The notes beneath the pieces were generated by a model. That model did not search any database. It was not told where the DNA came from and worked only from the letters and a program-made list of their open reading frames with translations. Of a stretch of 64,000 nt of DNA, positions 32,758 to 44,681 are shown piece after piece (positions within the stretch are counted from its first letter, which is position 1; every line of letters starts with the position of its first letter). Source of the stretch: Blasia pusilla (Eukaryota > Marchantiophyta > Marchantiopsida > Blasiales). Location of the stretch: the NCBI GenBank assembly GCA_050084515.1, contig CM114271.1:55118001-55182000 (forward strand). The letters run 5' to 3'. A program made the translations under genes and the position numbers.

Positions 32758-34084
32758 ATCTCATGTGAATCAAAGCTTTTGACAACATGCCCTGAACCAA
32801 CAAGCGGCTTTGATCCCTTCGAGTCTTTTAAGACACCTTTCTTTGAATACTATGTGGGGCAATGAGGCCCTCTTTCCACATCCTCACGTATTAGTTGTTG
32901 TAACTCCATGACGAGGCCATGTGATGAATGCTACAATGACATCGGACAGAGGTTCTTCATTGTAACTGCTTGTTGAACTTCCGAAGACTTCCTCTGGAGA
33001 CATATACAAGGAGTGCTTACCAAGTGGTATGATGTAGACTATTCTCTCAGGATTGGTATCCATGATTCTAGCTCTTCCAACATGGATGGATGATCCATCC
33101 TATAGATACACTTCATCATCGATGCAGAATTCCATTGCATGAATCTGAAATCTGCACCATAACATTGAAGTGCCAATTAATTGTTAGCCATACACCAAAT
33201 GGAAAGTGGGGCAAAACTGTAATCATCTTATTGCATAGGGCGAATTGGACCTTAAGATCCAATCGGGAAGAGTGGCAATCTGTAGGGTATGTCCGATTGG
33301 AACTCTGGTTCCGAATGTGGCGATGTGCCATCCACTTAATTAAGTCAACAGAAGGTTCAAAATAACTTGCTTTACGCCTCTATGGCAATTTTGTGAATCG
33401 TGGTTGATCTCTTAAGAATAAATGTGGATTGTTTGTTGACAGACACGCGGAGGTCTGAATGTGTTGCAACCCTCATAACCAAACGAGCGGCAAGCGGAAC
33501 ATCCAAACTCTAGCGAGGTCACACTAGGATGGTTTTCGCTTTCAAGTTAGAGAAACACGAGTGCGAGATGCAGGCGCGGCAAGCGTTTCATGAATTTATG
33601 GTTACAACTTAGGAAACAAGAACCAAATGCAGAACCCAGACTTAAGGAAGATGAGTCTCGAAAGGAGATGTGGCCAAGGGGTGAGAACCGGACGTGGGAC
33701 GCGGCTAGCGTTTGGAGTTTCTGACTGTACTTTTGACCATAACATTTAGTCCCAATATGCGTTTGGGACAAGTAAGAAAGCGTTGGAAAGCTTATGCAAA
33801 GTAGTTCCAACGCACTAAAGATCTTGGAAAATGCTTAAGAAAAATCTGAGATATGGGCCAAAACCAACAATACGGGGAGTAGGGTTGAGGGCCAAAAAGA
33901 GGGACCCAGGTGCTCCTTCACAAAGGTAGGGGGACCCCAAGAATCCCCATAAGTAATAGTAAGGGGAAGGTCTCCAAGGGTGCTTGGGACACGAACCCCA
34001 TTTTGGGCACTATAGGGCAACCCAAGGGCACGAAACGGATCAAGAGTTTTGGCGTTGGGATTCAAACCGAACCAATTCCAATAG

Positions 34085-34158
34085 AGTCCGGCCCATTGGA
34101 TTTTGGAGGTCCCTATTGGAATCCAATAGGGACCTCCAAAATCCAATAGGACCGGACT
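34085..34158. repeat. Perfect 26-bp-arm palindrome with extended stem
   Basis: Arms 34095-34120 and 34122-34147 are exact complements around one base. Beyond two mismatches and a bulge the stem continues to agtccgg/ccggact at the outer ends. It lies between satellite units. Confidence 0.92.
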
Positions 34159-35182
34159 AGCAAGAGTGCGTTTGAGTGTAGGTTGGCAATAAGAGCGTGT
34201 CCTATTGAACGTACTCTTTTGCAACACTAAGATAGACCTTCTAGGAGAGTAGGCGCACGATAGAGTGTCCTTAATTTGGATCTTAAGATCCAACGGAAGG
34301 GTCACTGGATTGTGGGCGAATTGGACCTTAAGATCCAATCCAGATGAATGGCAACCTCTAGAGTAAGTCCAATTAGAACTCTGGTTTTGAATGTTACGAG
34401 GAGCCATCCACCTAATAAAGTCAGTAGAGAGTTGAAAACAACCAACTTTGCGCCCCTATCCCAATTCTGTGAATTTTGGGTTATCTATCAAGAAGAAATA
34501 TGGACTGTCCATTGACAGGCACATGGAGGTCTGAATGTCCTTAATTTGGATCTTAAGATCCAATCAAAGGCTCATTGGATTGTGGGCAAATTGGACCTTA
34601 AGATCCAATCGGGATGAATGGCAACCTCTAGGATATGTCCAATTTGAACTCTCATTCTGAATGTTGCAAGGAGCCACCCACCTAATAAAGTCATCAAAGA
34701 GTTGAAAAAAACTTGGTTTGCACCTCTATGGCAATTCTGTGAGTCGTGGCTTATCTCTTAAGAAGAAATGTGGATTTTCTGCTGACAAGCATGCGGAGGT
34801 CTGAATGACCTTCAATCAGATCTTAACAATGATTTAAGGGTCATAGGACAATGGGTTAGGAAGGGTGGATCTTAAGGTCCACTCTGAAGCAGACAAAACC
34901 GTCAACCTCTAGGGTAGTTCTCCGACTGGAACCATAGTTCCAAATGTTCCTAATAAAGTCACGAGAGATTTTGCAAGCCTAAAGGCCAAGATTCTCTCAC
35001 CTAGAGGTGATTGGGAATTGTAGTTTTGAAGACCTTCTAAAAAATATTAAGATCCCATTCAAAAGAACATCGGGCGTCTCACCGCGAGATGGGAATGGAC
35101 AACTTCCAGCGATACTGGAAACTCCCGTTGACAGACATGCGGAGGTCCAAATATCCTTAATTCGGATCTTAAGATTTGATTG

Positions 35183-36425
35183 AAGGGTATAATGTACAAG
35201 AGTTTCTATTTTACAGTCGTTTTAATAAGTTCGATCCCCAAGAGGATCATTGTTTGATGAAAAGAGAGTTCAGAATTACAATTATGTTGTAATAGTTGTA
35301 TTTAAATGTGTATGAGTTATATTTTATGTCTTATCAATATCTTCTGCTCTTTCTTAGTACCAAAGGATCTTTTCTCGATTCTCTCTAGTAGAATTGATAG
35401 CATGTTCAGGTAAATTTTCCTCTCGACATCAAGAAACCTCACAGAGATCTCAACACGAAAGCTGGCTTCTCCTACTTTCGGAACTCTATCCGTCTCGGCA
35501 AGCTACTCTCTATCAAACAGATTTCCTACAACTCAAGTTGATTATTTCATTGATGAGAAAGGTTTGCCTGATTCACTCTTCACTCTGCAGACCCAAAAAG
35601 AATACTCAGACATAAGCATCGCACATCAGAATGAATGAATGATTGCTTTACTACTCCATCAAGAACGAGAAAGCTTCAAAGTGTATACAAGCTCGAGAGG
35701 GTACTACTCCCTTGCTCGGACCATTCCTACAGCATGAGGACTTCGAAAGAGAATGATGATTATGGCTTCTGTCTTGCTTCTTAAATACTCGCTGTAGTGG
35801 AAGTGATCCAAAGATTCGAAGTGTTCTTGATGAAGCTAGTGTCTCTTCACTATTTCTAAGTACCTAGATCTATGGTTCTCTTAGCTTTTCCTACGATCCG
35901 TGTGAATCCAGGTACAAAACTGTCCTAACTACAAATTTGATACAAAGGGTCGCGCCCTTTCCTAGTCTAACTGTTCTAACATGCGTCGTTTGAAATCACA
36001 GTCATTCTTAGCTTCACTTCGCTGGACTTCATGAGGACGAAGTACTCCATGCTCCGTTCTTATTTCAAGTGCTTCGTGCTTCGCGCTTCTCATAAGAGCG
36101 AAGTACTTCTTTCTTCTTTTCTTCCTGCTTCGTTATGCTTCGTTATACAGCGAAGCACTTCGTAGACAGAGCTTCGTTTATCTTCGTTGAGCTTCGTTAA
36201 GCTTTGTTCTGAGTCTTGAGACTTCGTTATTGCGTTTTCCTCTCCTCTAAGGCAAATCCTTGATCTTCCATCTCTCTGCCTTGTCCCAAGAGCTTCGTGA
36301 TTCACTTTAATTTTACTCATTCTTCCTCATAATAATAAATAATCATAATCAAAATCATAATGTACAAGAGTCTTCGTTGAATAAAAAGATATATTCTTCA
36401 AGATTACAAAATTGTGGGTATCACA
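35183..36425 (+). mobile_element. Unclassified insertion splitting a satellite unit
   Basis: The satellite reads gaagggt up to 35182 and resumes aaagggt at about 36425, consistent with a short aagggt target duplication. Inside, ataatgtacaagagt occurs near both ends (35185 and 36356) as a possible very short terminal repeat. The right-hand copy is preceded by an aataataaataatcataatc tract. The interior has many gcttcgtt/cgaagcac units (36000-36220). No protein is recognised. It could be a TRIM-type LTR element or a tailed non-LTR insertion. Confidence 0.45.
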
Positions 36426-37799
36426 AAGGGTCACTGAACTGTAGGTGAATTGGACCTTAAGATCCAATCGGGATGAATGGCAACCTCTAGGGTAAGTCCG
36501 ATTGGAACTCTGGTTCCAAATGTTGCGAGAAGCCATCTACCTAGTAAAGTCAAGAAAGAGTTGAAAAAAACTTGCTTTGCGCCTCTACTGTAATTCTGTG
36601 AATCGTGGATTATTTGTTAAGAAGAAATGTGGACTGTCCACTGACAGGTATGGGGAGGTCTAGAACTATACCGAATATGGAAGTTTGAACCGCGGAGGTA
36701 TATTGGAACGTATGTATGTTAGGGTAAGGAATCTTGTAAAACAATCACGTTGCTGTCAAATTCCTCCTCTTTTGGACAGTGAGTTTTTGACCAAGGTGAA
36801 CGTCATCCTTGTTGGGTTCAGTTATGTGTTGGGACGTCAATGTTGTAAGTTTTAATATCAATTCCTAAGTTCACGAGAGAAACGAAAGGACGTTCAGTGA
36901 TACGTTTATGAATCAGGAGTTCAAATTGAATTTGGTGGTGTCAGTGTATCCCCCGTGTCAAAATATTTAGCTCATTGAATTCCACCATAGACTAGAGCAA
37001 CAAGTGCCCAAGGGACCAAGTTCCAAAATTCCTGAGGTTGTGTAGATCTCGACTTTCCAATTCACCAAGGTTAGTTCACGTCTACACATATTTGCACTGA
37101 ATGGATTTATTATGAGTACTAAATTGCTTGATTATTGTTAATCGTCTGTTAAGAATTGGGTTTTCTCCTGTGTTTAACGCATTGCTTACGAATCCTCGTG
37201 TGGTAGTAAAGTTATTCAGTCTACAATCATTATTAAGAAGCATATTCTTACGCGAACAAAGTTTCTAGGCGCTTTAATCTATGACTTATACCTAGTAAAA
37301 TTGTTACTCAAACAAGCTGAAATCCAAATGTCACAAGCCAAACTCTTTCATGAAATTAAATCCACTAAGAAATCCAAGCGTCACAGGCCAAGTAGTAAGG
37401 TCGTGGCGTCGACGGCGGTTATTTTTTGCAAACTATACAACAAGCCAATGTCTATGCCCCGTAACAATTAGGAAGAGTCCTTATTCTCCTGAAAGATGAA
37501 CCTTCTCCTTGCACACCTTCTCTCTACACCCTCTCTCTACTTTAGATAGATTTAGTTAGACTAGTTCGTCATCGTGCCAGCACGGCTGCAAGAAGAGTTG
37601 CAAGTCCAGACGTTTCTTTGCACCATTTTCCAAGTAAGCTATAACAAACTAAGCTAGATCTAGGGTACATGTGTTATAGCCAGAGGACACCTGTCCCAAC
37701 TAGTATCACTGTGGCCCTTTCAACTAATAAGACTGCTCACCCTCTCAACCAATAGGATCACTCAAAATTGAATTAAAACCTTGAATCGTTCAATTAATG

Positions 37800-38220
37800 A
37801 AATTCAATTAACTCCATGAAAGAATTCCCACAATCGAAACTAGAGTTCCGAATCCATAAATAAGATCTCCACCAAATAACCTCAATAAGGAGGATTCAAA
37901 ATCCTAGCTCCAAATGACGTTGATGCACTTCGTTGGGAAAGCCCCACAGTCATCGAGAAACAAGAGTTCGAACAAAGATCCTTATCGGTGAGCATTCGAA
38001 ACTCTACTTCCAAATGCCATCAATGGACTCCATCGGGAAAGCCCCACAGTCATCAAGAAACATCCTGCTCAGAAAAACAACCTAAGCGATGAGCATTTGG
38101 AACTCTTGTTCCGAATGACATCAATTGACTCCATAAAAAAATCCCCACAATCAAAACTAGAGTTTGGAATCAAAAAATGGGATCTCCACCAAAAAACCTC
38201 AATAAAGAGGATTACGTTGG
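37800..38220. repeat. Diverged tandem repeat, period about 100 bp
   Basis: The block tccaaatgac...gggaaagccccacagtcatc recurs at about 37909, 38009 and 38110, with a further partial unit to the left (37842) and a degraded one on the right. Nothing coding. The rest of 36660-38990 holds no recognisable gene. Confidence 0.72.
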
Positions 38221-38676
38221 GAAAGCTCCACATGAGGCACTCTTGTTAAAATTTTTCAAAATGAAGTGGTAGAACTATACATTTCCTTTTTTGGAACTAA
38301 GCTACGTGGGAATGACCGCTTTTGTGCATAAGGTCTAGGGGTGGAATGAGCTCTACAACCCCTCTACCAATTTTGGTCTACCTGGTTCTTAACCAAACAA
38401 AAAATATACTAGGTTGAAATCTAGAGCAATTGATCTTTGAATCCTTGAAATGACCTAAGAATTCATAATAGAAGTTCCTCATTACAATCCTGGCTTCTTA
38501 GCCAATAGATCGATCTTAGGTAGATTCCATTCGAAAGCTATTCAAAATTGGAAATGAGCATACCCACTATTGAATGAGCCTGCATGTGGAAAAATAGATA
38601 TTGCAAACGTGTGTTCATTAGAACAAACGTCTATAGTATCCTAAACCCTAATCCTTCAAAAGAGACGCTACAACTT

Positions 38677-38700
38677 CAATTGGATCTTAAGATCCAATTG
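38677..38700. repeat. 24-bp perfect palindrome containing TTGGATCTTAAGATCCAA
   Basis: An exact palindrome centred on CTTAAG. The same core recurs in degenerate form in the satellite units at 33247, 34274, 34324, 34547, 34590 and 36455. Confidence 0.88.
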
Positions 38701-38995
38701 AGCCTACATGCCTAGCCTTGAGACTCCCAACCTCGGACCTCACAACCTGGGATAGATGCTCCCCCACCGGTATCGGAACTATAGTTTTGAATATTAAACT
38801 GCCCTAAGGTGTCCCACTTCAAGAAAATCCGCCAACCCTCTGATTGGATCTTAAGCTTTGATTCCACCATAGTCCAAACTCCAATGACAACTACGTCTAG
38901 ACCCATAGGCGTGCCCCGATGAAGTCTGATACTGTTCACAGGCTTTCTTACAATAAGCCGGTGCTTGAATCAAATCTAAAGATCGACCCTATTCA

Positions 38996-40630
38996 TTGAG
39001 TGCCTTTCAATTTAAACTCCGCAATGCCGATGGGATGGGATGGGCTTATGGGATGAACTTAAGAATATCAGTTGCGCAAGGGGTGTGTGAAATAAGACTG
39101 AATGTTAAACTTGCAGCGAAAGAGAGCGCAATTTTGGGTGGAATGCGCTTCATTGGGTGTAGTATTGTTGCTAGTGACACGTTCTTGGTGTTGCACCTTT
39201 TAGACTCGGACAATGAAAAAAACTAACATGTGGATGTTACTCAATCTGTCGTTTACCAAGCTGAGCTAAATTTCGGAGTTCAAACTCTTCCGTCTGATGT
39301 CTAAGAGCTTGTGATGAGAGGTCGTGTTTCATCAGACATTCAAGATGTTTGTACATTTTTTAGAGAGATGATTTGGGGAGCTACTCGGGTTCCTACCTCC
39401 CATTTTGCGTTACCATTGATGCAACAAGAAGGAAAAAAGGTAGTGCGCATTGGGTTGGGGAAAGAGACAACAAGTGCTTGCGTGGAAAAGGCTGTAGACT
39501 CTACATTAGAGATTGGGTTTATTATCATAGTCCAGGAAAACAAAGTCGCCGAGCTTGATGCAAGGTCGACATAGGAACTCGTTGAGTGTGCGATTCCGAC
39601 ACAAGAGAGATTGTGGGAGCAGTTCAAGGATCTTTATATTCCGAACTCTACTTTCAAAATCTTTCGCTTAAATGTCAATGATTTCAAACTTGCTCCGCTT
39701 GACATCAAAGCAAGGAACTTTATCAGGAGTGAGTGAATGCCTTCATGCATAGTCTCTTGGGGACTAGAAATGTCATAGCAAAAAATATAACACATCTATT
39801 GTTATTCCTTGTATGTACAATATTGAAGAGCATCTGATGAATCTCGAGGTGACCATTCACTAGTTGCCCCCTCAAAAGAGGAGATAGTCGATGGATACCT
39901 ACGTGATGTTACAAAAATCTACAAGTGGGCAATTTTTGGTCAACATATAACAGTTGCTTTCTCTAAACTTCATAAGGTCACTGGGGATGATTTTTTCCAA
40001 AGTCTCCCATGTACAGTAGTTTGGGGAGAGGATTGTCTTGAAAATCGTCTTGGTATTGCAGCCTCTCCTCACTTCACAATCAAGTGGATGCATATGTCAG
40101 CAAAGTAATGAGTTCGATAAACTCATAGTACGAGATGGTCTCGTGTACTCCAAGTACTGCTCTGACATAAAAGGTGCGTTGAGAAGAGGAGGCTCAAGAA
40201 GACCGATTTGAGACCGCTCTAAGGGCTTGACGAGGAGAATGTGATGCAAGTTGCAGAAGAAATCCTGAAATTGAGGGTGCAAATACGGCCAGCATCTATT
40301 CGCAAAATACGGAATAAAGACTTGATGGACCTAAAATTATACTGCGACAAATTGAAATGCAAACAAGTGAATGTCGGCGCCATCTGTAAGTTCTTTTTCT
40401 CGGAGAAGGAGATCTTTGTTGGGAGAAGTTGCAAAGATTGGTATCACAAGCTCATTTTGGATAAAGAATTCTACGTCAATGATGTCTAGATTCTCCTTGA
40501 TATTTTGTTGGAGGAGAAGATGTATTTGAAGAAGCATCTCTCCTTTGGCACGCAAGCCAAATTCGGTGTTCCTCTTGAAGCATTTTGTAGAACATTGCAA
40601 GATTTAATTCGATGACGAAGGGCTAAATGG
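38996..40630 (+). pseudogene. Unrecognised decayed coding region
   Basis: A run of plus-strand frames in largely one phase shows protein-like composition. 38996-39226 (MSAFQFKLRNADGMGWAYGM) ends at a stop, and 39311-39574 continues (VVRIGLGKETTSACVEKAVD). After another stop come WEQFKDLYIPNSTFKIFRLN and LAPLDIKARNFIRSE, then GYLRDVTKIYKWAIFGQHIT and LPCTVVWGEDCLENRLG (39890-40108). 40241-40620 follows after a frameshift (EEILKLRVQIRPASIRKIRN ... KDWYHKLILDKEFYV). I do not recognise any family. It abuts the broken 3' end of copy C at about 40672. It could be a dead gene or an unrelated element's gag. Confidence 0.4.
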
Positions 40631-40671
40631 CCAACGATTGACTTTCTTGTATGTACCTACAAGGAGGTCAT

Positions 40672-42402
40672 TAGTACTTCCGATACAACCTTAGGATCCG
40701 ATCTCGCTCCCTAGCACTCACTGTATTCGCAATGACGCCAGTGCGCAAGAACTCCACAACCTCCACGTCGTCATGGATATCACAATCACTTGTCGCCTCC
40801 TCACTAACCTCCAGATCCAAAGACTCATCATCCAATCCCACCACTGGAGTCATCACCTATGGCTGACCTGCCATAGTCAACCAACAAAGATAGGCAGATG
40901 CATGCCAACCGGGCACCATCTCCTCATCACTCTCTCCGTGCCATCGAGCTCCTGTGTCGTCTCTCTGACTCGGACATGGGTTACGACTCAACCCATCCGC
41001 ATCCTGGTTCAGCCAACCTGGCCTATGAACCACCTCAAACTCATACTCCTCTAGTAATAGAGCCCACCTGGCAAGCTTTCCCGTAAGCTTGTCGAACTCC
41101 ATCAACCACCTCAACGGCTGATGATCAATGATAAGTGTGAAAGGGTTGCCGAATAAATAGCACCTAAAATGTGCCATGGCCCACACTACAGCCAAGCACT
41201 CTCCCTCGTAGGAGCTGTACTTCGCCTCTGCAATGTTGTTCGATCGGCTCGCGTAAGCCACAACGAACTCCCTCTCCTCGTCATCCCTCTGAGTAAGCAC
41301 TGCTCCTAGACCCAACATGCTCCAATCCGTATGTAACTGGAATGGGTGACCCCTAACCCGTCTCTGTAAAATGGGTGAGGACATCAACCTGTCCTTGAGC
41401 TCTTGAAATGCTCGCTCTTGATCATCTCCCCACAACCACACTTGATCAAGTCTCGTCAACAAGGTCAAAGACTTTGCGATCGCACTAAAACCCTTGACAT
41501 ACCGTCGATAGAAGTTCGCCAGTCCAAGAAATGCTCGGACTCGACTCACATCTGTAGGGCGTGGAATCTGCCCAATAGCCTCTACCTTTGTCTGCTGAAC
41601 GCCTAACCCACTTGGGTATATGGTGTGTCCCAAGTATTCAATCTGCTCTGAAAGAATGCACTTGCTGGATGTAACTTCACGGTCCATGTAATCGCAATCG
41701 CCGAAACACCTCCTCCAAGTGTCGCTCATGCTCCTCAACCGTGGAATCAAGATAAGAATATCATCTATGTAACATCGTACAAAATCCAAGCCAGCCAGTA
41801 ATCCTATCCATCACTCTGAACTCTGCAGCGCGTTCTTCAACCCAAATGGTAAGAACCGCCATCGATACAAGCAATCTCTCCCGAACCGATCTATCCCCAG
41901 AATGTTGTCTTCTCCTCGCCCTCCAATCGATAGGAAGCGATGATAGCCAAAGACGGAGATCTAAAAATCAAGATCTTTGCATGCCCTACCGCATCAAAGA
42001 TCTCCTCAGAGTAGGCATGGCATACCGATCGACCTCGTCTTTCGGTTGATAGGACGGTTATCTCCACACATCCGCCTATCCGTCCAATTGCCATACATAT
42101 CCTTCTTCGCCGGCATGATTGTGGCGGATGCATACTCCCCATGTGATAACTCCACAAGTCTTGCCTCCAACAAGTCCGACTCTGCTCTAAATCAAGGCTC
42201 GCTCCATATCAGAATACCTGTAGGGTCGACGAAAGATCGGCGTATCACTAGCCAACTCAATGTGTATCCCGGGACCCTTCAGTGTACCCAAGTCTCTCAT
42301 ACTGAAGGCAAAACAAATGACATGCCCTCTCAGAAACCTATGAACTCGCCGTCGCTCTCCTCCTATCAACTTGAGACCTATCACAGGCTCCCAAGTCTCC
42401 AT
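40672..42402 (-). pseudogene. Reverse transcriptase and RNase H of copy C (frameshifted)
   Basis: 42402-42187 opens with METWEPVIG and ends at the RT N-terminal motif FRRPYRYSDMERALI. The middle (42157-41810) is spread over frames (IFDAVGHAKI, then SGYHQLPI-like and EFRVMDRI-like pieces). From 41789 one open frame of 310 residues has RCYIDDILI at residues 5-13 (catalytic YIDD, 41771-41760), IEYLGHTIYPSGLGVQQTK and ANFYRRYVKGFSAIAK (connection). RNase H follows with TDWSMLGLGAVLTQ, YEGECLAVVWA and IDHQPLRWL, so its acidic residues are present. The frame 40856-40671 (ARERDRILRLYRKY) leads toward the missing integrase. Confidence 0.85.
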
Positions 42403-42444
42403 CGTGACGTCACTCGGAGAGGACGCAACCTCCGGCTTTGGTTG

Positions 42445-43740
42445 CTATGTAGCAATCCTAGCCACCTCCGCAACAGCCACTCCACTCTGACCTCCTACAC
42501 CATGCTCCACATCCAAAAAATGAATATGTGCTACTCTAGCCGTCTTCGCACTCTCTGCTCGAACGACGTCCCAGGAAGTCCATGGGTGCCTATCTCTCCT
42601 CGTCTCGCCCCCAACCAATGCCGGTACAGACCTTGTAGGCAGTGGTCCAACTCGTGGACGTGACGGCACGGATGACACTCGCATCCGTCTCTGCTCAGCC
42701 ATAGCTAGGCTGACTATCCATGTGAGACAGTTGAGGTCCATCGCCTGCCCCAACACCTGTCTCCGTGATGCCTCAGTCATCCTTGACACCGCCGTAGTAC
42801 CGGTGGTAAACCCCATGGCGCGCTTGCGCTCATCTGTTGTAGGCTCCTCCAATGCTCCGGTCACCTCATCCAAAATCATGCTTGGCCCTCCCTGACCTAT
42901 GTTGGTGAGCTTCCCAGCATCCCGAAAGGCATGGGATGCTGGGAAGCTCACCAACATAGGTAAGGCTGCCCTCAACTCACCCACCCTATTGGCGGTGGCC
43001 AACAGTGGTCTATCATCGCGTGTCATCACCTGAGATCGATGCCCTGAGCCCAAAATAGCATCCACTGTGAGATGTGGTGCTCTCTGGACTCCACTGTATG
43101 CTCGACTCGGTACCTCTGATGGTATCAGGTTTGTCCACCACAGTCGTGGACGATGGGCACGTGACCCAACTCTTGCTGCATCTAACAACATAGCAGGTCC
43201 CAACCAGGACCTCACCTGATGTACACTCGTCATCACACGTGCACGAGTGTCTCCCAACAATGGCACGTTCTCCAAAATGTACGCTGGAGAACATATCTGA
43301 CTCTCCTGCAAGTGTCGTACTACTCGTAGCATCTCCCAAAACATCCCTGACCTCGGATCCTGCAATCCAAATCCTCAGCCAGCTGATGAATGACCCTAAC
43401 ATGGCCATCCAGCAATCACCAAATGAATGGTGCCAACCCTATCCAGATCCTGCGCCCCCACCAAAGAGATGTCGGCGGGTAGCGTATGCTGGTATCCCCG
43501 TACTGCAGATACTGACAACAACTCAGGATACCTTTGGACCAATCTCGCCACGTGACGTAATGATACTCGCCGCGCGGTCTCATCTCTCTCCACATAAAGG
43601 TACTGATGCACCCATATGCCCGCCTGCAATATGGCAGCCAATCCGGTGCTAATCCCTCCGAAGAGATCTAACACCCTAACACCCTCCTCTGGGCACTGCC
43701 ACACAACAGTGTTGTATCTAGTGGGGTCATTTTCTCCACT
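42445..43740 (-). pseudogene. DNMT3-like methyltransferase of copy C (A subfamily, best preserved)
   Basis: Only a frameshift near 43715 and two in-frame stops break this domain. 43851-43396 carries motif I at residues 60-71 (VLDLFGGISTGL, Ser for Gly at one position), YLYVERDETARR (motif II) and motif IV, ending IAGWPC with a TAG right after the catalytic Cys (43398-43396). After a second stop, 43365-42445 runs open for 306 residues. It has FWEMLRVVRHLQ, YILENVPLLGDTRARV (motif VI), LLDAARVGSRAHRPRLWWTN, ERKRAMGFTTGTTA and RRQVLGQAMDLNCLTWIVSL (IX/X). The order is unpermuted, as in DNMT3. A 29-nt inverted duplication (42895-42961) adds residues absent from the other copies. Confidence 0.87.
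42895..42961. repeat. Perfect hairpin (29-bp arms) inside the methyltransferase of copy C
   Basis: Arms 42895-42923 and 42933-42961 are exact complements around gaaaggcat. The right arm corresponds to sequence conserved in copies A, B and D (FPASxAF region). The left arm has no counterpart there, so it is a newly made inverted copy of adjacent DNA. Confidence 0.92.
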
Positions 43741-44681
43741 CCAAGAGCCCGATCGCCACGTGACTCTCGCTGCTCTGGGATAAAAACATGACTCCACGCC
43801 TGCCTCACGAGGTCGTCGGCACTCCTCTGTAGCTCCCGAGTCGTACCCCACAATGGTGAGGAGGCCTCGCCAACATGGGAAGAGACACCCGCCATGGCCT
43901 GTCTCACCGTGGGACTATCCGCTACTGGGACATCCTCCGCATGTGCGTTCCCCTCCAACAACTCTCCTGGCCAGCTAACACTACCTGTGAAAGCCGCCAA
44001 CATGGTCACAGACTCGCCTCGTGATCGACCACCTTGTCTCGCAAAGTGCACGGGTAACTGACTCATCCGGCCATCACCTGACCGCCATCCTTGCCGATAA
44101 CCAACGGTCTCCTCCCAGAAGTCAAGGATGAATCCTAGGGGATATAACACTGTACTCCCCACCAACACATCGTACGACTCAGCTGGTGTCGTAATCGCAC
44201 GTGTGCGCACCATAGCACTATCCGTTGCATGCTCTGGCTGGACTTTGACAACAATCTCCTGTCGAGTCATATACTGAGTGGGTGATACGCCCCCAATCGA
44301 GGTCTGTATCTAGAAGGGACAAGGCTCAATGTCGGCCTTCCGTAACCCCAACGCTAAAGACGCCACCTTCCCTAACATCAAGGGTTGCGCTCCCGAATCA
44401 AGTAGGACGCGCTGCGGGTGGTATACCGTCCCCGTCGGACTAACCAAGCGAAATACTCGAGCTCGGTTATCCAGTAACACTACTCCAGGTATCACCACTG
44501 CTCGCTCTATGGCCAGTCGAGCTGGCATATCTACCAACTTTGCCGCCGCCGCATGCCATGACTGTGTGATGAACATCCCAAGCACCCGCTCTGAGGGCAA
44601 GTCCACCACCTCCTCAACTACCTCTGAACAAGAAGCAGTCATCTCTCCACGCTCACACAATGTGGCGGCCAACCATAACAC
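43741..44681 (-). pseudogene. Aspartic protease and linker of copy C
   Basis: 44681-44310 contains RVLLDSGAQPLMLGKVASLALGL, a canonical DSG protease active site, and ends CPF followed by a stop. 44270-43668 continues with MTRQEIVVKVQPEHATD, AESYDVLVGSTVLYPLGF and the N-terminal linker of the methyltransferase (MTPLDTT), then shifts frame near 43715. Confidence 0.8.

Larger units (their letters stand above)
33238..36660. repeat. Satellite-like repeat of about 270 bp with CTTAAG palindromes
   Basis: Units start about 33238, 34313, 34580, 34858 (diverged) and 36430. Each has ggcgaattggaccttaagat near its start, a ggaactctggttccgaatgt block, cctaataaagtca, gcctctatggcaattctgtg, aagaagaaatgtgga and gcggaggtctgaatg. 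Units at 34313 and 34580 are in direct tandem (267 bp). Other spacings are disturbed by insertions, including about 35183-36425. No coding capacity is conserved between units. Confidence 0.82.

Noticed and set aside
33090-34407. Open frames across the satellite units (for example 33835-34407)
   Set aside because: The frames are not conserved from unit to unit and simply cross the repeat and a palindrome.
33238-36660. A CRISPR-like array
   Set aside because: Units are about 270 bp, diverged along their whole length, without short identical repeats and unique spacers, in a eukaryotic setting.
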